Of a DNA stretch of 64,000 nt, positions 28,369-37,699 are shown piece by piece. The notes beneath the pieces were generated by a model. That model was not told the origin of the DNA, did not search any database, and saw only the letters and a list, made by a program, of their open reading frames with translations. The stretch is from Raoultibacter phocaeensis (GTDB lineage: Bacteria; Actinomycetota; Coriobacteriia; Coriobacteriales; Eggerthellaceae): the NCBI RefSeq assembly GCF_901411515.1, contig NZ_CABDUX010000002.1:744001-808000 (forward strand), written 5' to 3'. The position numbers and the translations under genes were made by a program. Numbering within the stretch: the first letter of the stretch is position 1; every line of letters begins with the position of its first letter.

Positions 28369-29313
28369 TTATCCCGCCACCGGTGAGGACAAGGCCCACA
28401 TGGATTCTGCCTGCGAGATCACCGTCTCGAAATCCCAACCCACTGAACTGCGTGCGTCGCTTGAAGGATCGCGTACGGTAAGCTTGCTGTCCATGTCTAT
28501 ATCTGCGAGCACGATGAAGGTTCTCTGCTCTCCGAAGTCGCCGGGTACCATGGAGCAGATGACGGGCTTTCCTGCGATGATCGCTTTGCGGATACTCGAC
28601 TCGTCGAGCTTGATCTCATCTGCTTCGAGGCCGAGCGCCTCGGCGGTTGCGGGGATGAAGGCCGCATCCGTCGAAGCGTTCGATGCGTAGCCGGCCGCTT
28701 CGATCAGGGCGCTTATGTCGGTGGGCAGCGCGTCGCGTGATCCGGTTACGGCTGCGTAGGCCATGGCCATGCAAAGCGGGCCCTGTCCGCACGAACCGAG
28801 CGTTGACGACGCATACGGCTGCGTTGCCCATTGCGGATCCCGCTGGTAGAGCTGGGGGATCGTACCCTGTTCCCAGTCCTGCAAAGGCGTGCTCCTGACG
28901 GTGCGGGTTGCCTGTTCGGTTTCAGCCGAAGGCAGCAGGGGGAGATTGTTGGAAAACACGCCCGATCCGTCCATGTCCTCGGCACCGCTTTGCGTGATTC
29001 CGAAGCTTACCGTTGCTATGCCGAATACGGCAAGCGCTACGAGCACGACGAAGGCGCCGATCGTTTTACGGCGGCCTTGCCGCCTCCTTTCGCGGTACCC
29101 CTCGACGGGGGAGAGCAGGGCTGGGTTGTACGGTTTCGCCTCGCCCGTCCAATTGAAGCGGCTCATGCGTTTTTGGGGGTGCTGCTCGGGGTTCGCGGCG
29201 CCGCAGGGGGCTGTTTCGGCATGCGGGGCTTCTGCGTGGGCGCCTTCGGGTTCGGCTACGACGCGATAGCCGCACGAATGAAACGAGAGGTAGAGCTTAT
29301 GCGGGTATCCCAT
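28369..29313 (-). CDS. Membrane-anchored C39-like protein lacking catalytic residues
   Basis: 314 residues from ATG 29313. A cytoplasmic N-terminus (1-84) is followed by one membrane helix (85-107) and an extracellular domain resembling the papain-like Peptidase_C39_2 family: LYQRDPQWATQPYASSTLGSCGQGPLCMAMAY, then a C-terminal FIVLADID...VRDPSSD. In active members the catalytic cysteine is in GCGP; here the aligned residue is Gln177 (SCGQGP), with cysteines displaced to 175 and 181. The usual histidine before FIVL is Thr265. The aspartate of the DP pair remains. It is probably a pseudo-enzyme or binding protein. Confidence 0.6.
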   Translation of the reverse strand: MGYPHKLYLSFHSCGYRVVAEPEGAHAEAPHAETAPCGAANPEQHPQKRMSRFNWTGEAKPYNPALLSPVEGYRERRRQGRRKTIGAFVVLVALAVFGIATVSFGITQSGAEDMDGSGVFSNNLPLLPSAETEQATRTVRSTPLQDWEQGTIPQLYQRDPQWATQPYASSTLGSCGQGPLCMAMAYAAVTGSRDALPTDISALIEAAGYASNASTDAAFIPATAEALGLEADEIKLDESSIRKAIIAGKPVICSMVPGDFGEQRTFIVLADIDMDSKLTVRDPSSDARSSVGWDFETVISQAESMWALSSPVAG

Positions 29314-29607
29314 CGATGCACCTCCTTGGTATGCGGGTCTAAAGCCAGTCCGACTGCCGTTGCCGTTTCAGTATACCCGCAAGTCATCGCCGAGCACCGC
29401 TTAGGTATCCGAATGTTCCAAGCTGTTGAACGTGCGTTACCGAACAGAGCGGACGCAAGCGTAAGGCTGCGTCGTGCGGACGCGGGCTTGAAGCCTCGCG
29501 CTGTCCCTGCGCTTTCGAGCGGGTGAGCCGGAAGCGCTCTTGGTGAGCGCAAGCGCGCTCGACCCCCTTCGCGCTTGTGCGCCCGCAAAGCGAGAAGCGG
29601 CCAAGGA
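29314..29607. other. Intergenic region with no supported gene
   Basis: A minus-strand TATACT (29370-29375) lies 57 bases before the C39-like start and may be its -10. The remainder holds nothing I can support. Confidence 0.35.
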
Positions 29608-29616
29608 TGGTACAAT
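29608..29616 (+). promoter_or_regulatory. Extended -10 promoter of the lysR gene
   Basis: TGG followed by TACAAT (29611-29616); the start codon is 43 bases further on. No good -35 is present. Confidence 0.5.
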
Positions 29617-29658
29617 AGGCCTGTTTTCGCCCGAGTGGGACAACCAGGGGGTAGCCGC

Positions 29659-30585
29659 GTGCTGTTGGACGACATCGAAATATTCCTCGTCATATCGGAG
29701 ACGAAGAGCCTGTCGCAAGCGGCCGAGCGCCTGTACATGTCGCGCCCCGGACTTTCGCAGAAGATCGCGGCCATCGAGGCTCGCTACGGTACGAAGCTCT
29801 ATGAACGCACCTCCACCGGCGTCGTTCCCACGGCTGCCGGGCAGATCGTTACGAAGTTCGCGAAGAAGATCTCGACGCTCGAAAACGCGCTCGCCTCGGA
29901 GCTTGCCGCCGTCGACGAGCATTTCGATCGCACGATCGAGGTCGGCATGAGCTTCAACGACGGCGTCGCGCTTTTGCCGGCTCTCGTCAAGAAGTTTCAT
30001 GACGTCCACCCCGACGCGCTCGTCCATCTCGATGCAGGTTACGAACCGGAGCTGATGGAAAAACTCAAGGCGGGCAAACTCGACTTCGCCATACTCGAAA
30101 ACCAGCCGCTCGAAGATGGCCTCTCGCGCGAGACGCTCGGCTACCAGAGGATTTTGTTCTGCGCGCCCGACAAGCCGCCGTACAATTCCACGCCGCAGCC
30201 GGTGAAGATCGAGACGCTGCTCAAGTGGCCGATGATCATCTACGAGTGGAATTCGGGCCGCCACATGGTGGGAAACCGCCATTTCCGCGAGCGCTACGGC
30301 ATTTCGCTCACCGAACACAACATGGTGGCGCAGTTCGACACGCACGAGGCCATGGTCAACGGCGTGAAGGCGGGGCTCGGATGGGCGAGCATCCCCGAGT
30401 GCGTCGCCACGCGCTACAAGCACGAGCCGGGCATCATCTGGTTCAAAATAGACACCGACCCCATGCGCTATCCGGTCGATCTCACGTGGCACACGGGCCA
30501 TATCATGTCGGATCAGGCGCGCTTGTTCATGGAGTTCATACGAGGCAACGTGCCCGCTGGTTATTTCGGCGAGCACTCAAGCTAG
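29659..30585 (+). CDS. LysR-family transcriptional regulator
   Basis: 308 residues from GTG 29659, with AGGGGG seven bases upstream. The N-terminal helix-turn-helix is clear (MLLDDIEIFLVISETKSLSQ, then AAERLYMSRPGLSQKI, 1-36). The periplasmic-binding-like effector domain follows (about 90-290). It lies 458 bp upstream of, and in the same direction as, the molybdopterin oxidoreductase gene. Classical LysR genes are divergent from their target, so control of the downstream block is plausible but not shown. The effector could be the substrate of the reductase. Confidence 0.88.
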   Translation: MLLDDIEIFLVISETKSLSQAAERLYMSRPGLSQKIAAIEARYGTKLYERTSTGVVPTAAGQIVTKFAKKISTLENALASELAAVDEHFDRTIEVGMSFNDGVALLPALVKKFHDVHPDALVHLDAGYEPELMEKLKAGKLDFAILENQPLEDGLSRETLGYQRILFCAPDKPPYNSTPQPVKIETLLKWPMIIYEWNSGRHMVGNRHFRERYGISLTEHNMVAQFDTHEAMVNGVKAGLGWASIPECVATRYKHEPGIIWFKIDTDPMRYPVDLTWHTGHIMSDQARLFMEFIRGNVPAGYFGEHSS

Positions 30586-31043
30586 TGCCCACGGTGCACC
30601 GCGTCGCATTCTCCGCCTCGTGTGAGTTCGCCTTTTCGATCGACGCGCATGCCCTGAGTTCCGCTGTAAGAAACCGATATCGACGCGGCCCCGCATGGCA
30701 CCCGTTGGGACCCGGCGCATCGGCGCTCCGAGCGGGCGCATGCCGATTCTGGTTCAACAGCGGACTCTGAGTCCGCTTGCCGTCAAGCCGAGTTTGCGGC
30801 CGCGGTAACCTTTCTCTGCATGAAAGCTGCGCTTTACGGCAGCCGTTAACGATCATGACGGCGATTCGGTGGATGACGTTCAAAAGCACCGCCGCCCCGC
30901 CGTATCCTTTGCCTCACGTCAGAACCGGAGCGCGCAAGGGGACCCCAAGCATGCTGCGCACCTCCGCTTCGACACCGTAATCAAGCTGCACGCGCGAAAC
31001 CCGGCACATCCCGGATTTCGGCGGCCAAGACGAGGAGGATTCG
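30586..31043. other. Long upstream region of the molybdopterin operon
   Basis: No reading frame is supported in these 458 bases. The most visible element is a 19-bp palindrome at 30759-30777. The region probably holds the operon promoter, but I could not place a convincing -35/-10. Confidence 0.4.
30759..30777. promoter_or_regulatory. Perfect palindrome, candidate operator
   Basis: AGCGGACTC-T-GAGTCCGCT is a perfect dyad with a one-base centre. It has no T-run after it, so an operator fits better than a terminator. It lies between the lysR gene and the molybdopterin operon. Confidence 0.45.
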
Positions 31044-33644
31044 GTGGATAAGCACGATATCATCGACGCACGGAAAAAGGCGAGGGAGGGCGAGCGCATC
31101 TTCTACACCTCGTGTCCGAACAACGGATGCTGGGATTCGGCCTGCATTCTGAAGTGCCACGAAAAGGACGGCAAGCTCATCGCTGTCGAGCCCGACGACA
31201 GCATCAACGCCGGCATGTGCCGCGAAGACGTCGAATGGGAGAGCATCTGGCGCGGCATGGTACAGATGCGCCCCTGTTCGATGGGGCATGCGTGGAAAGA
31301 AGAGCTCTACGGCGAGACGCGCCTTACCCATCCCATGAAGCGCATTGGCGAGAAGGGTCCTGGCAAGGGCTACTTCGTCGAGATCGGCTGGGAAGAGGCG
31401 CTCGACACCATCGCCGAGAAGATGATCGAAATCAAAGAGAAGTACGGCGAGTTCGGTATCTTCCACACCCAGTACGGCAGCTTCAGCAAAAACGGCTTCC
31501 CGCTTGCGAAGTGGTGGCCGGCGAGCTTCGGGTTTTGGGGCGATCATTCGACCTCGGGGCATACCGCAGGCGAGAACTTCCATCTGGGCTTCGATCTCAC
31601 GAAAGCGATGGTGAGCCGAACGAGCCCCGCGCTTCCGGGCTTCGAGGCGTCCGACGTGTTCAATTCCAAGCTCATCATCATGTGGGGCATGGATCCGGTC
31701 GTCGACTGGTTCGGCCCGACGTCCTACTACATGCAGCTCGCCCACGAGTACGGCTGCAAAACCATCGTCATCGACCCGCGCTACACCGCTAGCTGCGAGG
31801 TGCTCGCCGACCAGTGGATTCCCATCCGTCCCGGCACCGACCTCGCAATGCTGCTCGCCGTAGCGCAGGTGCTCTTCGAGGAAGACCTGTACGATCACGA
31901 TTACGTGGCCGAGTGGGTCGAGCCCGAGGGTTTCAAAGAGTGGCGCGCCTACTGTTTGGGCGAGGGCGAAGATGGCGTGGCGAAGACGCCCGAGTGGGCC
32001 GAGCCCATCTGCGCCATCCCGGCCGAAACCATCCGCGAGTTCGCACGGCTCTACGGCACCACGAAACCGGTGCACCTGCAGTACTTCTACTCATGCGCGA
32101 AGCGCCACCTTGGCGAGTACAGTGCGGCTGCAGCCATGCTGCTCCAGACCATGACGGGCAACCTCGCGTGCCCCGGCGGCTGCCAGACGGGCTCCGCCCT
32201 GCCGACCCCGGGCCGCATCCCCACGCCCTACGCCGACTTCAAGCAGGCGCCGTCCGACTACACGATCCCGGTGCTCTGCAACAACAACAAGCTCACCGAG
32301 ACGCTCGCGTGCCAGAAAGACTTCTGGGAGGGCCGCATGAGCGAGGAGGAGTTCCGCCATCGCATCGGCGCACCCACCGACGATTCGCCGCTTCCCAATA
32401 TCCAGATGCTCATCATCGAGAACAACTACGTGAACAACCATCACGATACGAACAAGCGCATGGAAGGGTTCGCATCGACCGAGTTCAACTGGGGATTCCA
32501 GTGGCACAAGAACCAGCCGTCGATCGAGTTTTGCGACATCGTTTTGCCGGCACCCGTGTGGCAGTTCGAGGGCATGGACCAGTACATGTACGGCCACCAG
32601 CGCTTCGTGAGCGGCCCGTCGGGGATGCGCAACTACTTCGTGTTCAGCGATGCAGGCTGCGAGTACCCGGGAGAGGTGCGCTCGAAGGAATGGGTGTGGA
32701 CCGAGATCGCCAAGCGCCTCGGCGTTGCCGAGCAGTACAACCCGCGCATGGTGGACGTCGCATGGGAGGATTGGACGACTGCCCAGCGCGCGATCTACCA
32801 AGAGGCGTACGAAGCGTGGGCGAAGGATGAGAACGGCATGCTTAAGCGCCTCGGAATCGAGCCTAAGAGCTGGGACGAGTTCGTGGCGAATCCGGTCGTG
32901 CGCATCCCGATCGACACGCCGTACTACCCGTACAAGAGCTGCCTCGAAGCGGGCGTGAACCCCTTCCAGACCGAGTCGGGCAAGATCGAGTTCGTGTCGA
33001 GCTACGTGAAGAACAACGACCTCACCAAAACTAGGTGGCGCGGTCATTTCGACCCGATGCCGGTGTGGGAACCGAGCTACGTCGAGGGCGACATCGGAAC
33101 CGCTGCGGCCGACGGCTTCTACAACCCGAAAGCCGAAACGTACCCGCTTTCGCTCGTCACGCCGGTTTCGGTGTACCGTCAGCACTCTTCGAACGACAAC
33201 AATCCGCTTCTGCGCGAGGACTGCTACCGCCACGGCGTGTGGATAGCGGGCGTCGACGCGAAAGCGCGCGGTATCAAAGACGGAGACGTCGTGCGCGTGT
33301 ACAGCGAGACGGGCGAGATGGAGCTTGCCGCGTACGTGACGAACCGCATGATGCCGGGTACGGCCGCCGTGCACCACGGCGCCTGGTTCCAGGGCGGCGG
33401 CAAGAAGACCGAGCTCAACCCTTACGGCATGGACATGCGCGGAGCACCCAACATCCTGCTCGATGACGTGCATCTGCCCAACATCTTAGGCACGCTGCTT
33501 ACCGCGGGGTTAGTTGAAATCGAGAAGATAGCCGATGGCGATGCAGAGGGTTACGGTCCCGAAGCGGAGCGTTCCGGCATGAGGGGTGCGGCCCTGGCAA
33601 TCGCCTCGCGCGAGGCGTTGGGAGAGAAAGGGGAAGCGCGATGA
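31044..33644 (+). CDS. Cytoplasmic molybdopterin oxidoreductase, catechol dehydroxylase / transhydroxylase-like
   Basis: 866 residues from GTG 31044 with GAGGAGG upstream. It belongs to the DMSO reductase superfamily with a bis-MGD molybdenum site. The N-terminal [4Fe-4S] motif can be read as C24-x4-C29-x4-C34 with C78 (RPCSMG) as fourth ligand. The molybdopterin domains follow (WGMDPVVDWFG, PRYTASCEVLADQWIPIRPGTD) and the C-terminal dinucleotide-binding barrel. There is no Tat signal. Candidate molybdenum-site residues lie in GDHSTSGHTAG (166-176), where I cannot single out the ligand. The soluble large/small pair resembles pyrogallol transhydroxylase and gut Coriobacteriia catechol dehydroxylases. 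Substrate unknown; another reductase role is possible. Confidence 0.75.
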   Translation: MDKHDIIDARKKAREGERIFYTSCPNNGCWDSACILKCHEKDGKLIAVEPDDSINAGMCREDVEWESIWRGMVQMRPCSMGHAWKEELYGETRLTHPMKRIGEKGPGKGYFVEIGWEEALDTIAEKMIEIKEKYGEFGIFHTQYGSFSKNGFPLAKWWPASFGFWGDHSTSGHTAGENFHLGFDLTKAMVSRTSPALPGFEASDVFNSKLIIMWGMDPVVDWFGPTSYYMQLAHEYGCKTIVIDPRYTASCEVLADQWIPIRPGTDLAMLLAVAQVLFEEDLYDHDYVAEWVEPEGFKEWRAYCLGEGEDGVAKTPEWAEPICAIPAETIREFARLYGTTKPVHLQYFYSCAKRHLGEYSAAAAMLLQTMTGNLACPGGCQTGSALPTPGRIPTPYADFKQAPSDYTIPVLCNNNKLTETLACQKDFWEGRMSEEEFRHRIGAPTDDSPLPNIQMLIIENNYVNNHHDTNKRMEGFASTEFNWGFQWHKNQPSIEFCDIVLPAPVWQFEGMDQYMYGHQRFVSGPSGMRNYFVFSDAGCEYPGEVRSKEWVWTEIAKRLGVAEQYNPRMVDVAWEDWTTAQRAIYQEAYEAWAKDENGMLKRLGIEPKSWDEFVANPVVRIPIDTPYYPYKSCLEAGVNPFQTESGKIEFVSSYVKNNDLTKTRWRGHFDPMPVWEPSYVEGDIGTAAADGFYNPKAETYPLSLVTPVSVYRQHSSNDNNPLLREDCYRHGVWIAGVDAKARGIKDGDVVRVYSETGEMELAAYVTNRMMPGTAAVHHGAWFQGGGKKTELNPYGMDMRGAPNILLDDVHLPNILGTLLTAGLVEIEKIADGDAEGYGPEAERSGMRGAALAIASREALGEKGEAR

Positions 33645-34384
33645 CGCAGTACGGATTCCACTTCGATCAGAACCGTTGTTACGCGTGCCAGGCGTGCAGC
33701 ATTGCCTGCAAGGACTGGAACGGCATCGATCCGGGTGCGGAAAAGTGGATGGCGGTGTACGAATGGGAGACGGGCACGTTTCCGAACATCCGCCTTCATC
33801 CGCTCGCGTTCTCGTGCGCGCACTGCGAGAAGCCCTCGTGCATTCCCGCGTGTCCCGAAGGCGCTATCTACAAAGAAGACGATTTCGGTGCGGTACTTGT
33901 CGATCAGGACAAGTGCACGGGATGCCGCGAATGCTACGACGCGTGCCCCTACGGCGCCCCGAAGTTCGCTTCCGACGATCCGACCGAAAAGATGAGTAAG
34001 TGCACGATGTGCATCGATCGCTTGGTCGAGGGCTTGCAGCCGCTCTGCGCCGCCTCGTGCCCGCTGCGTGCCTTCGATTTCGGGCCGCTCGACGAGCTTA
34101 TCGAGAAGTACACCGACATCCGCTACTGCGAGGGAATGCCGTCGCCCGAGATCACCGAGCCGGCATATCTGATCTGGCCGCAGCGTGAGAAGGAGCAGCT
34201 CGTTCCCTTCGATGCCGAGCGCGCCATCGAGCTCAACCGCCAGCGCGGGGATTTAGGTACGATGTTCGAAAGCAAAGAAGACCTTACCGAATTCGAAGAG
34301 GGGACCATCGGCCGCGACGGGCTGCGCATGAAGCACGCAAGCATCGCCGAGCTCATGCGCGCCACGCGCAACGATATGGCGTAA
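33641..34384 (+). CDS. Ferredoxin-like electron-transfer subunit with four [4Fe-4S] clusters
   Basis: 247 residues; its ATG overlaps the stop of the large subunit (ATGA), so the two are made in step. Sixteen cysteines are arranged as CxxCxxCxxxC (13-23), C59-C62-C67-C71, CxxCxxCxxxC (92-102) and C121-C124-C136-C140. This is the DmsB/NrfC pattern with four clusters. It passes electrons to the molybdenum subunit. No NrfD/DmsC membrane anchor follows, so the donor must be soluble or loosely associated. Confidence 0.9.
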   Translation: MTQYGFHFDQNRCYACQACSIACKDWNGIDPGAEKWMAVYEWETGTFPNIRLHPLAFSCAHCEKPSCIPACPEGAIYKEDDFGAVLVDQDKCTGCRECYDACPYGAPKFASDDPTEKMSKCTMCIDRLVEGLQPLCAASCPLRAFDFGPLDELIEKYTDIRYCEGMPSPEITEPAYLIWPQREKEQLVPFDAERAIELNRQRGDLGTMFESKEDLTEFEEGTIGRDGLRMKHASIAELMRATRNDMA

Positions 34385-34443
34385 GCGGCCTCTGTCGGCC
34401 GTCCAGCCGACTAGCAGCGCCGAAGGTCAATTGTACTTGCGAC

Positions 34444-34468
34444 CAGGGGCGGTACCGAACCGCCCCTG
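34444..34468 (+). terminator. Hairpin after the ferredoxin-like subunit
   Basis: A perfect 10-bp stem, CAGGGGCGGT (34444-34453) with ACCGCCCCTG (34459-34468), and a 5-base loop. There is no T-run, so it may be a transcript-processing or stabilising hairpin that separates enzyme and transporter genes. Confidence 0.5.
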
Positions 34469-34587
34469 AGCGGGGATTCGTTTCCAAAGCGTGCAGGGTG
34501 CACTTCCGCCAAAGAGCGCGAATGCTTGTTTCGGAAACGGACCGGGTGCGTATACGGGTTTTCCGAAAGCGCACCGTTTGAATCGAG

Positions 34588-34610
34588 CCGTCGACCCTGT
34601 CGGTCGACGG
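34588..34610 (+). promoter_or_regulatory. Leader hairpin just before the GntP-type permease
   Basis: A perfect 9-bp stem CCGTCGACC/GGTCGACGG with a 5-base loop, ending about 10 bases before the ribosome site AAAGGGGAG. It could affect translation or protect the message 5' end. Confidence 0.45.
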
Positions 34611-34629
34611 AAAACGAAAGGGGAGTTTC

Positions 34630-35949
34630 ATGGAGTGGATCGGAGTTATCGGCATCGTCGTCGGTCTCGTGTTCTTCGTCATTGCAGCCATGAAGGGCTG
34701 GAACGTTCTCATCACGTCCATCGTGACCGCTATCATCATCGCGCTCACCAACGGCATGGACATCGGTGCCGCCATGGTGGGCAACGAGTCGTCGTACGTT
34801 ACGGGGCTCGCCGGTTTCGTTCAGAAAAACCTGCTCATCTTCATGGGCGCCGCCATTTTGGGCGAGTACATCGACAAGTCGGGTGCGGCTAAGGCCATCG
34901 CCCAGGCGATTATGAACAAGGTGGGCACCAAGAGCCCGTATCTCGTGCTCTTGGGCATTGCGGCTGTGGGCGCCATCCTCACGTACGCGGGCATTTCCAT
35001 GTTCGTGGCCATGTTCGCGCTCATTCCGCTTGCGCGACCGCTGTTCAAGGAATGCAACATCCCGTGGCACCTGTTCGCCGCCGCGTGGTCGCTCGCTGCG
35101 TGCTCGTTTACCATGGCGATGATCCCGGGTGTGCCGGCTATCGCGTGGATCAACGCTGCGAATGGCTGTGGCGTGTCACTTACTGCAGCCCCCATCATGG
35201 GCATCGTCGGCTCGCTCATCGCCATCGTGGTCTCGTGTCTCTACATCAAGTTCGCGCTGAAGCGCGCCCAGGCCAAGGGCGAGGTCTACGAAGCGGCCGA
35301 GGGCGACGGCGTCGTTGCGGAAGAAAAGGATCTTCCGAACCTGTTTCTGGCCCTGCTGCCGTTGATTCTGCTTATCGGTATCATCATCGTCGGTTCGCAG
35401 CTGCAGGTCGCCAACGTCGTCTACATCGCCATGATCGTTGCCGTCGTCGCATCGATGATCGTGTTCAACAAGCACATCGCGAGCCAGCGCGACGTCATGG
35501 GTACCGGTGCCAAGAACTCACTCGGGCCTGCGCTCTTCACCTCCGCTGCGGTCGGCGTGGGTACCGTGGCCGCCGCTTCCGTCGGTTTCACGGCCATCTA
35601 CGAAGCCATCTTCAACATGCCGGGCGGCGCGTACGTTTCCGCTGCCATGATGGCGGCCGTTCTCGGCGGCGTCATGGGATCGGGCTCGGGTGCGGTCGGC
35701 ATCATCTCGGCGAACTTCCTCGCCCCGTATCTGGCCACCGGCGTCGATCCGGCGGCTCTGGCGAAGATCATCGCCACCTCCGCCACTATCGGCGGCGCAT
35801 TGCCCAACTCGGGCGCTATGTTCGGCATGCTCGCCGCCATGGGCCTGAACCACAAGAACTCCTACAAGCACATCGCCGCCATATCCATCGGAGCGGGACT
35901 CTGCGCCTTGGTTGTCATGATCATCATGGCGAACATCGGCATCGTGTAG
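34630..35949 (+). CDS. GntP-family-like permease
   Basis: 439 residues, about 12 membrane helices, from ATG 34630 after AAAGGGGAG. The N-terminal half has IGIVVGLVFFVIAAMKGWNVLITS and a re-entrant-looking GAILTYAGISMFVAMFALIPLARPLF; the C-terminal half has GVGTVAAASVGFTAIYEAIF and GSGSGAVGIISANFLAPYLATGVDP. This layout matches the GntP/citrate-type ion transporter group, which takes up organic acids with H+ or Na+. It sits directly behind the molybdopterin enzyme genes, so uptake of the substrate or export of the product is a reasonable inference. Confidence 0.75.
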   Translation: MEWIGVIGIVVGLVFFVIAAMKGWNVLITSIVTAIIIALTNGMDIGAAMVGNESSYVTGLAGFVQKNLLIFMGAAILGEYIDKSGAAKAIAQAIMNKVGTKSPYLVLLGIAAVGAILTYAGISMFVAMFALIPLARPLFKECNIPWHLFAAAWSLAACSFTMAMIPGVPAIAWINAANGCGVSLTAAPIMGIVGSLIAIVVSCLYIKFALKRAQAKGEVYEAAEGDGVVAEEKDLPNLFLALLPLILLIGIIIVGSQLQVANVVYIAMIVAVVASMIVFNKHIASQRDVMGTGAKNSLGPALFTSAAVGVGTVAAASVGFTAIYEAIFNMPGGAYVSAAMMAAVLGGVMGSGSGAVGIISANFLAPYLATGVDPAALAKIIATSATIGGALPNSGAMFGMLAAMGLNHKNSYKHIAAISIGAGLCALVVMIIMANIGIV

Positions 35950-35960
35950 AAGGATTCAGT

Positions 35961-35991
35961 GGGGCCCGCAGGGCGGTGCGGGCCCCTTGTT
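35961..35991 (+). terminator. Terminator after the GntP-type permease
   Basis: A perfect 9-bp stem, GGGGCCCGC (35961-35969) with GCGGGCCCC (35978-35986), and a TTGTT tail. Confidence 0.7.
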
Positions 35992-36128
35992 GCTCGGTTC
36001 TGCTGGTCGTAGGCATGTCGAACGGTTCGCAGATTTGAGGTAAACGCACTTTCACTGCATGCGTGCAGCGTGGCTGCCCTCTCGGGCAATCACGCTGTGC
36101 GCATCGCACGATAAAGGAGTGAGCGTGT

Positions 36129-37640
36129 ATGGGGGTAACGGAGGACAAGGGTTCTGCAACCGAGCAGGTCTCCCTGTTCGAGAAGGTTCCCGAAGATAAG
36201 AAGCTCGGCTGGACTGGGGTTGCAGCCATTTTGTCGGGTGTTGTGTCGAGTTTGACGAAGCTCATGGGCGGCGGCATCGTCGCGTACTACGCGGGATGCT
36301 ACTTCGGGCTCGGTGCGGCGGCGATCATGTTCGCCTTGAGCGTGTTTCTCACGTTCTTCGTCGGACGAATCTCGTTGCGCGAGGGCCTGCCGAGCAACGT
36401 TACCTCGCGGCTGTACGTATTCGGCACGAAAGGCTCGGCACTCGATTCGCTCATCTGGATATTTCTTTTGGTGGGGACTCTCGCGATCGGTACGGTGCAG
36501 CTCGGCAACGCGATCATCTACTATTTCGGTTGGACCGACGAGATCGTGAAGCACCTTCTATATCTTGCGATTTCGGCTGCGTGGGTTCTCATGTCGCTTT
36601 TCGGCATGAAGTTCGTCGCGCGGTTCAACATGGTGTTCGTGATCCTCCTGTTTTTGGCGCTTCTGTTCGTTGCGGGCAGCATCGCCCAAGACGGACATCT
36701 GGTCGACGCGCTCACGCACGGGGTGCTCATTCCTCATGTAGGACAGCTCGAAGGCTTCGCGTACGCGGTCAACTACAGCATCATGACATCGGGGCTGATG
36801 GCGCTCTTCTCATCCGACTTCACCCGCTTCGTCAAACGCGAGCGCGACATGGCCGCCATCTCGGTAGTCGGAAGCATCTTCGCCGTGCTCACCTACGTGT
36901 TCGGCGCGCTGTTGGCCTACTACGGGTTCAACGTGTCCTACGAGTATTTCCTCGGCCAGGGATTGGACGAGGTGGCGGCCGCCAACGCGGCCATCACGAA
37001 CCCGGGCATCACGTTCGTCTTGTCGCTCGGTTTGGTGGGGCTCGTCATCATCTGCCTTTCGCAGCTTAAAGTGGAAACGTCGAACTCTATCAGCAGCAGC
37101 AACGCCATTTCAAACCTGTTCGACAGCCTCTTCGGCATCAAGCTCAAGTGGCCGACCGCTGTGATAGCGGTCAACCTCATCGGCTTGGTGTTCATCTTCG
37201 GCAATATACTCGATCGGGTGAACGCCTTCATGGGCATCGGAAGCATTCTCACGATGTCATGGTGCTTCTTGCTCATCACCGATTACTACATCGTACGCGG
37301 CAAACTCAAAATCGGCACGCGCGGCATCGTCTCGCTCAAGTACATTGAAGCGGTGAACTGGCGCGGCGTATCGACGATCGTCATCGTAACGCTCGTGGCC
37401 GGCACGCTGTACACGACGGGCAACCTCGCCGTGCCGTTCCTGCTCGTGGCGCCATTGACCGTTGCGCTGTATACAGGGTTGAGCCTCGCGTTCAGAAAAC
37501 GCGTCATTTCGCAGGATCGGTCGATGCGCGAGAAGGAGTACGGCGATCCTGAACTCGCGGGCGCGGTTGCCCGCGTGGAGGCGGGGGAACACCCGGGCGC
37601 TTCGGTCGACGCGTACGCCGAGGCGGGAAGCTTAAGGTAG
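36129..37640 (+). CDS. NCS1-family permease (cytosine/purine/allantoin type)
   Basis: 503 residues with about 12 helices and AAAGGAG upstream. The NCS1 (PF02133) signs are LGWTGVAAILSGVVSSLTKLMGGGIVAYYAGCYFGLGAA near the start, a later GLMALFSSDFTRFVKRERDM and the ITDYYIVRGKLKIG segment between helices 10 and 11. The family moves nucleobases, hydantoins, allantoin or thiamine with Na+/H+. The long acidic C-terminal tail is dispensable-looking. It lies behind a terminator, so it may have its own promoter, but its position suggests membership in the same functional block. Confidence 0.85.
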   Translation: MGVTEDKGSATEQVSLFEKVPEDKKLGWTGVAAILSGVVSSLTKLMGGGIVAYYAGCYFGLGAAAIMFALSVFLTFFVGRISLREGLPSNVTSRLYVFGTKGSALDSLIWIFLLVGTLAIGTVQLGNAIIYYFGWTDEIVKHLLYLAISAAWVLMSLFGMKFVARFNMVFVILLFLALLFVAGSIAQDGHLVDALTHGVLIPHVGQLEGFAYAVNYSIMTSGLMALFSSDFTRFVKRERDMAAISVVGSIFAVLTYVFGALLAYYGFNVSYEYFLGQGLDEVAAANAAITNPGITFVLSLGLVGLVIICLSQLKVETSNSISSSNAISNLFDSLFGIKLKWPTAVIAVNLIGLVFIFGNILDRVNAFMGIGSILTMSWCFLLITDYYIVRGKLKIGTRGIVSLKYIEAVNWRGVSTIVIVTLVAGTLYTTGNLAVPFLLVAPLTVALYTGLSLAFRKRVISQDRSMREKEYGDPELAGAVARVEAGEHPGASVDAYAEAGSLR

Positions 37641-37699
37641 CGTTATGGTCCGGAAAACCTGGGCTTAACGATAGAGAAACGAGAAAAGGAGATTCATCT

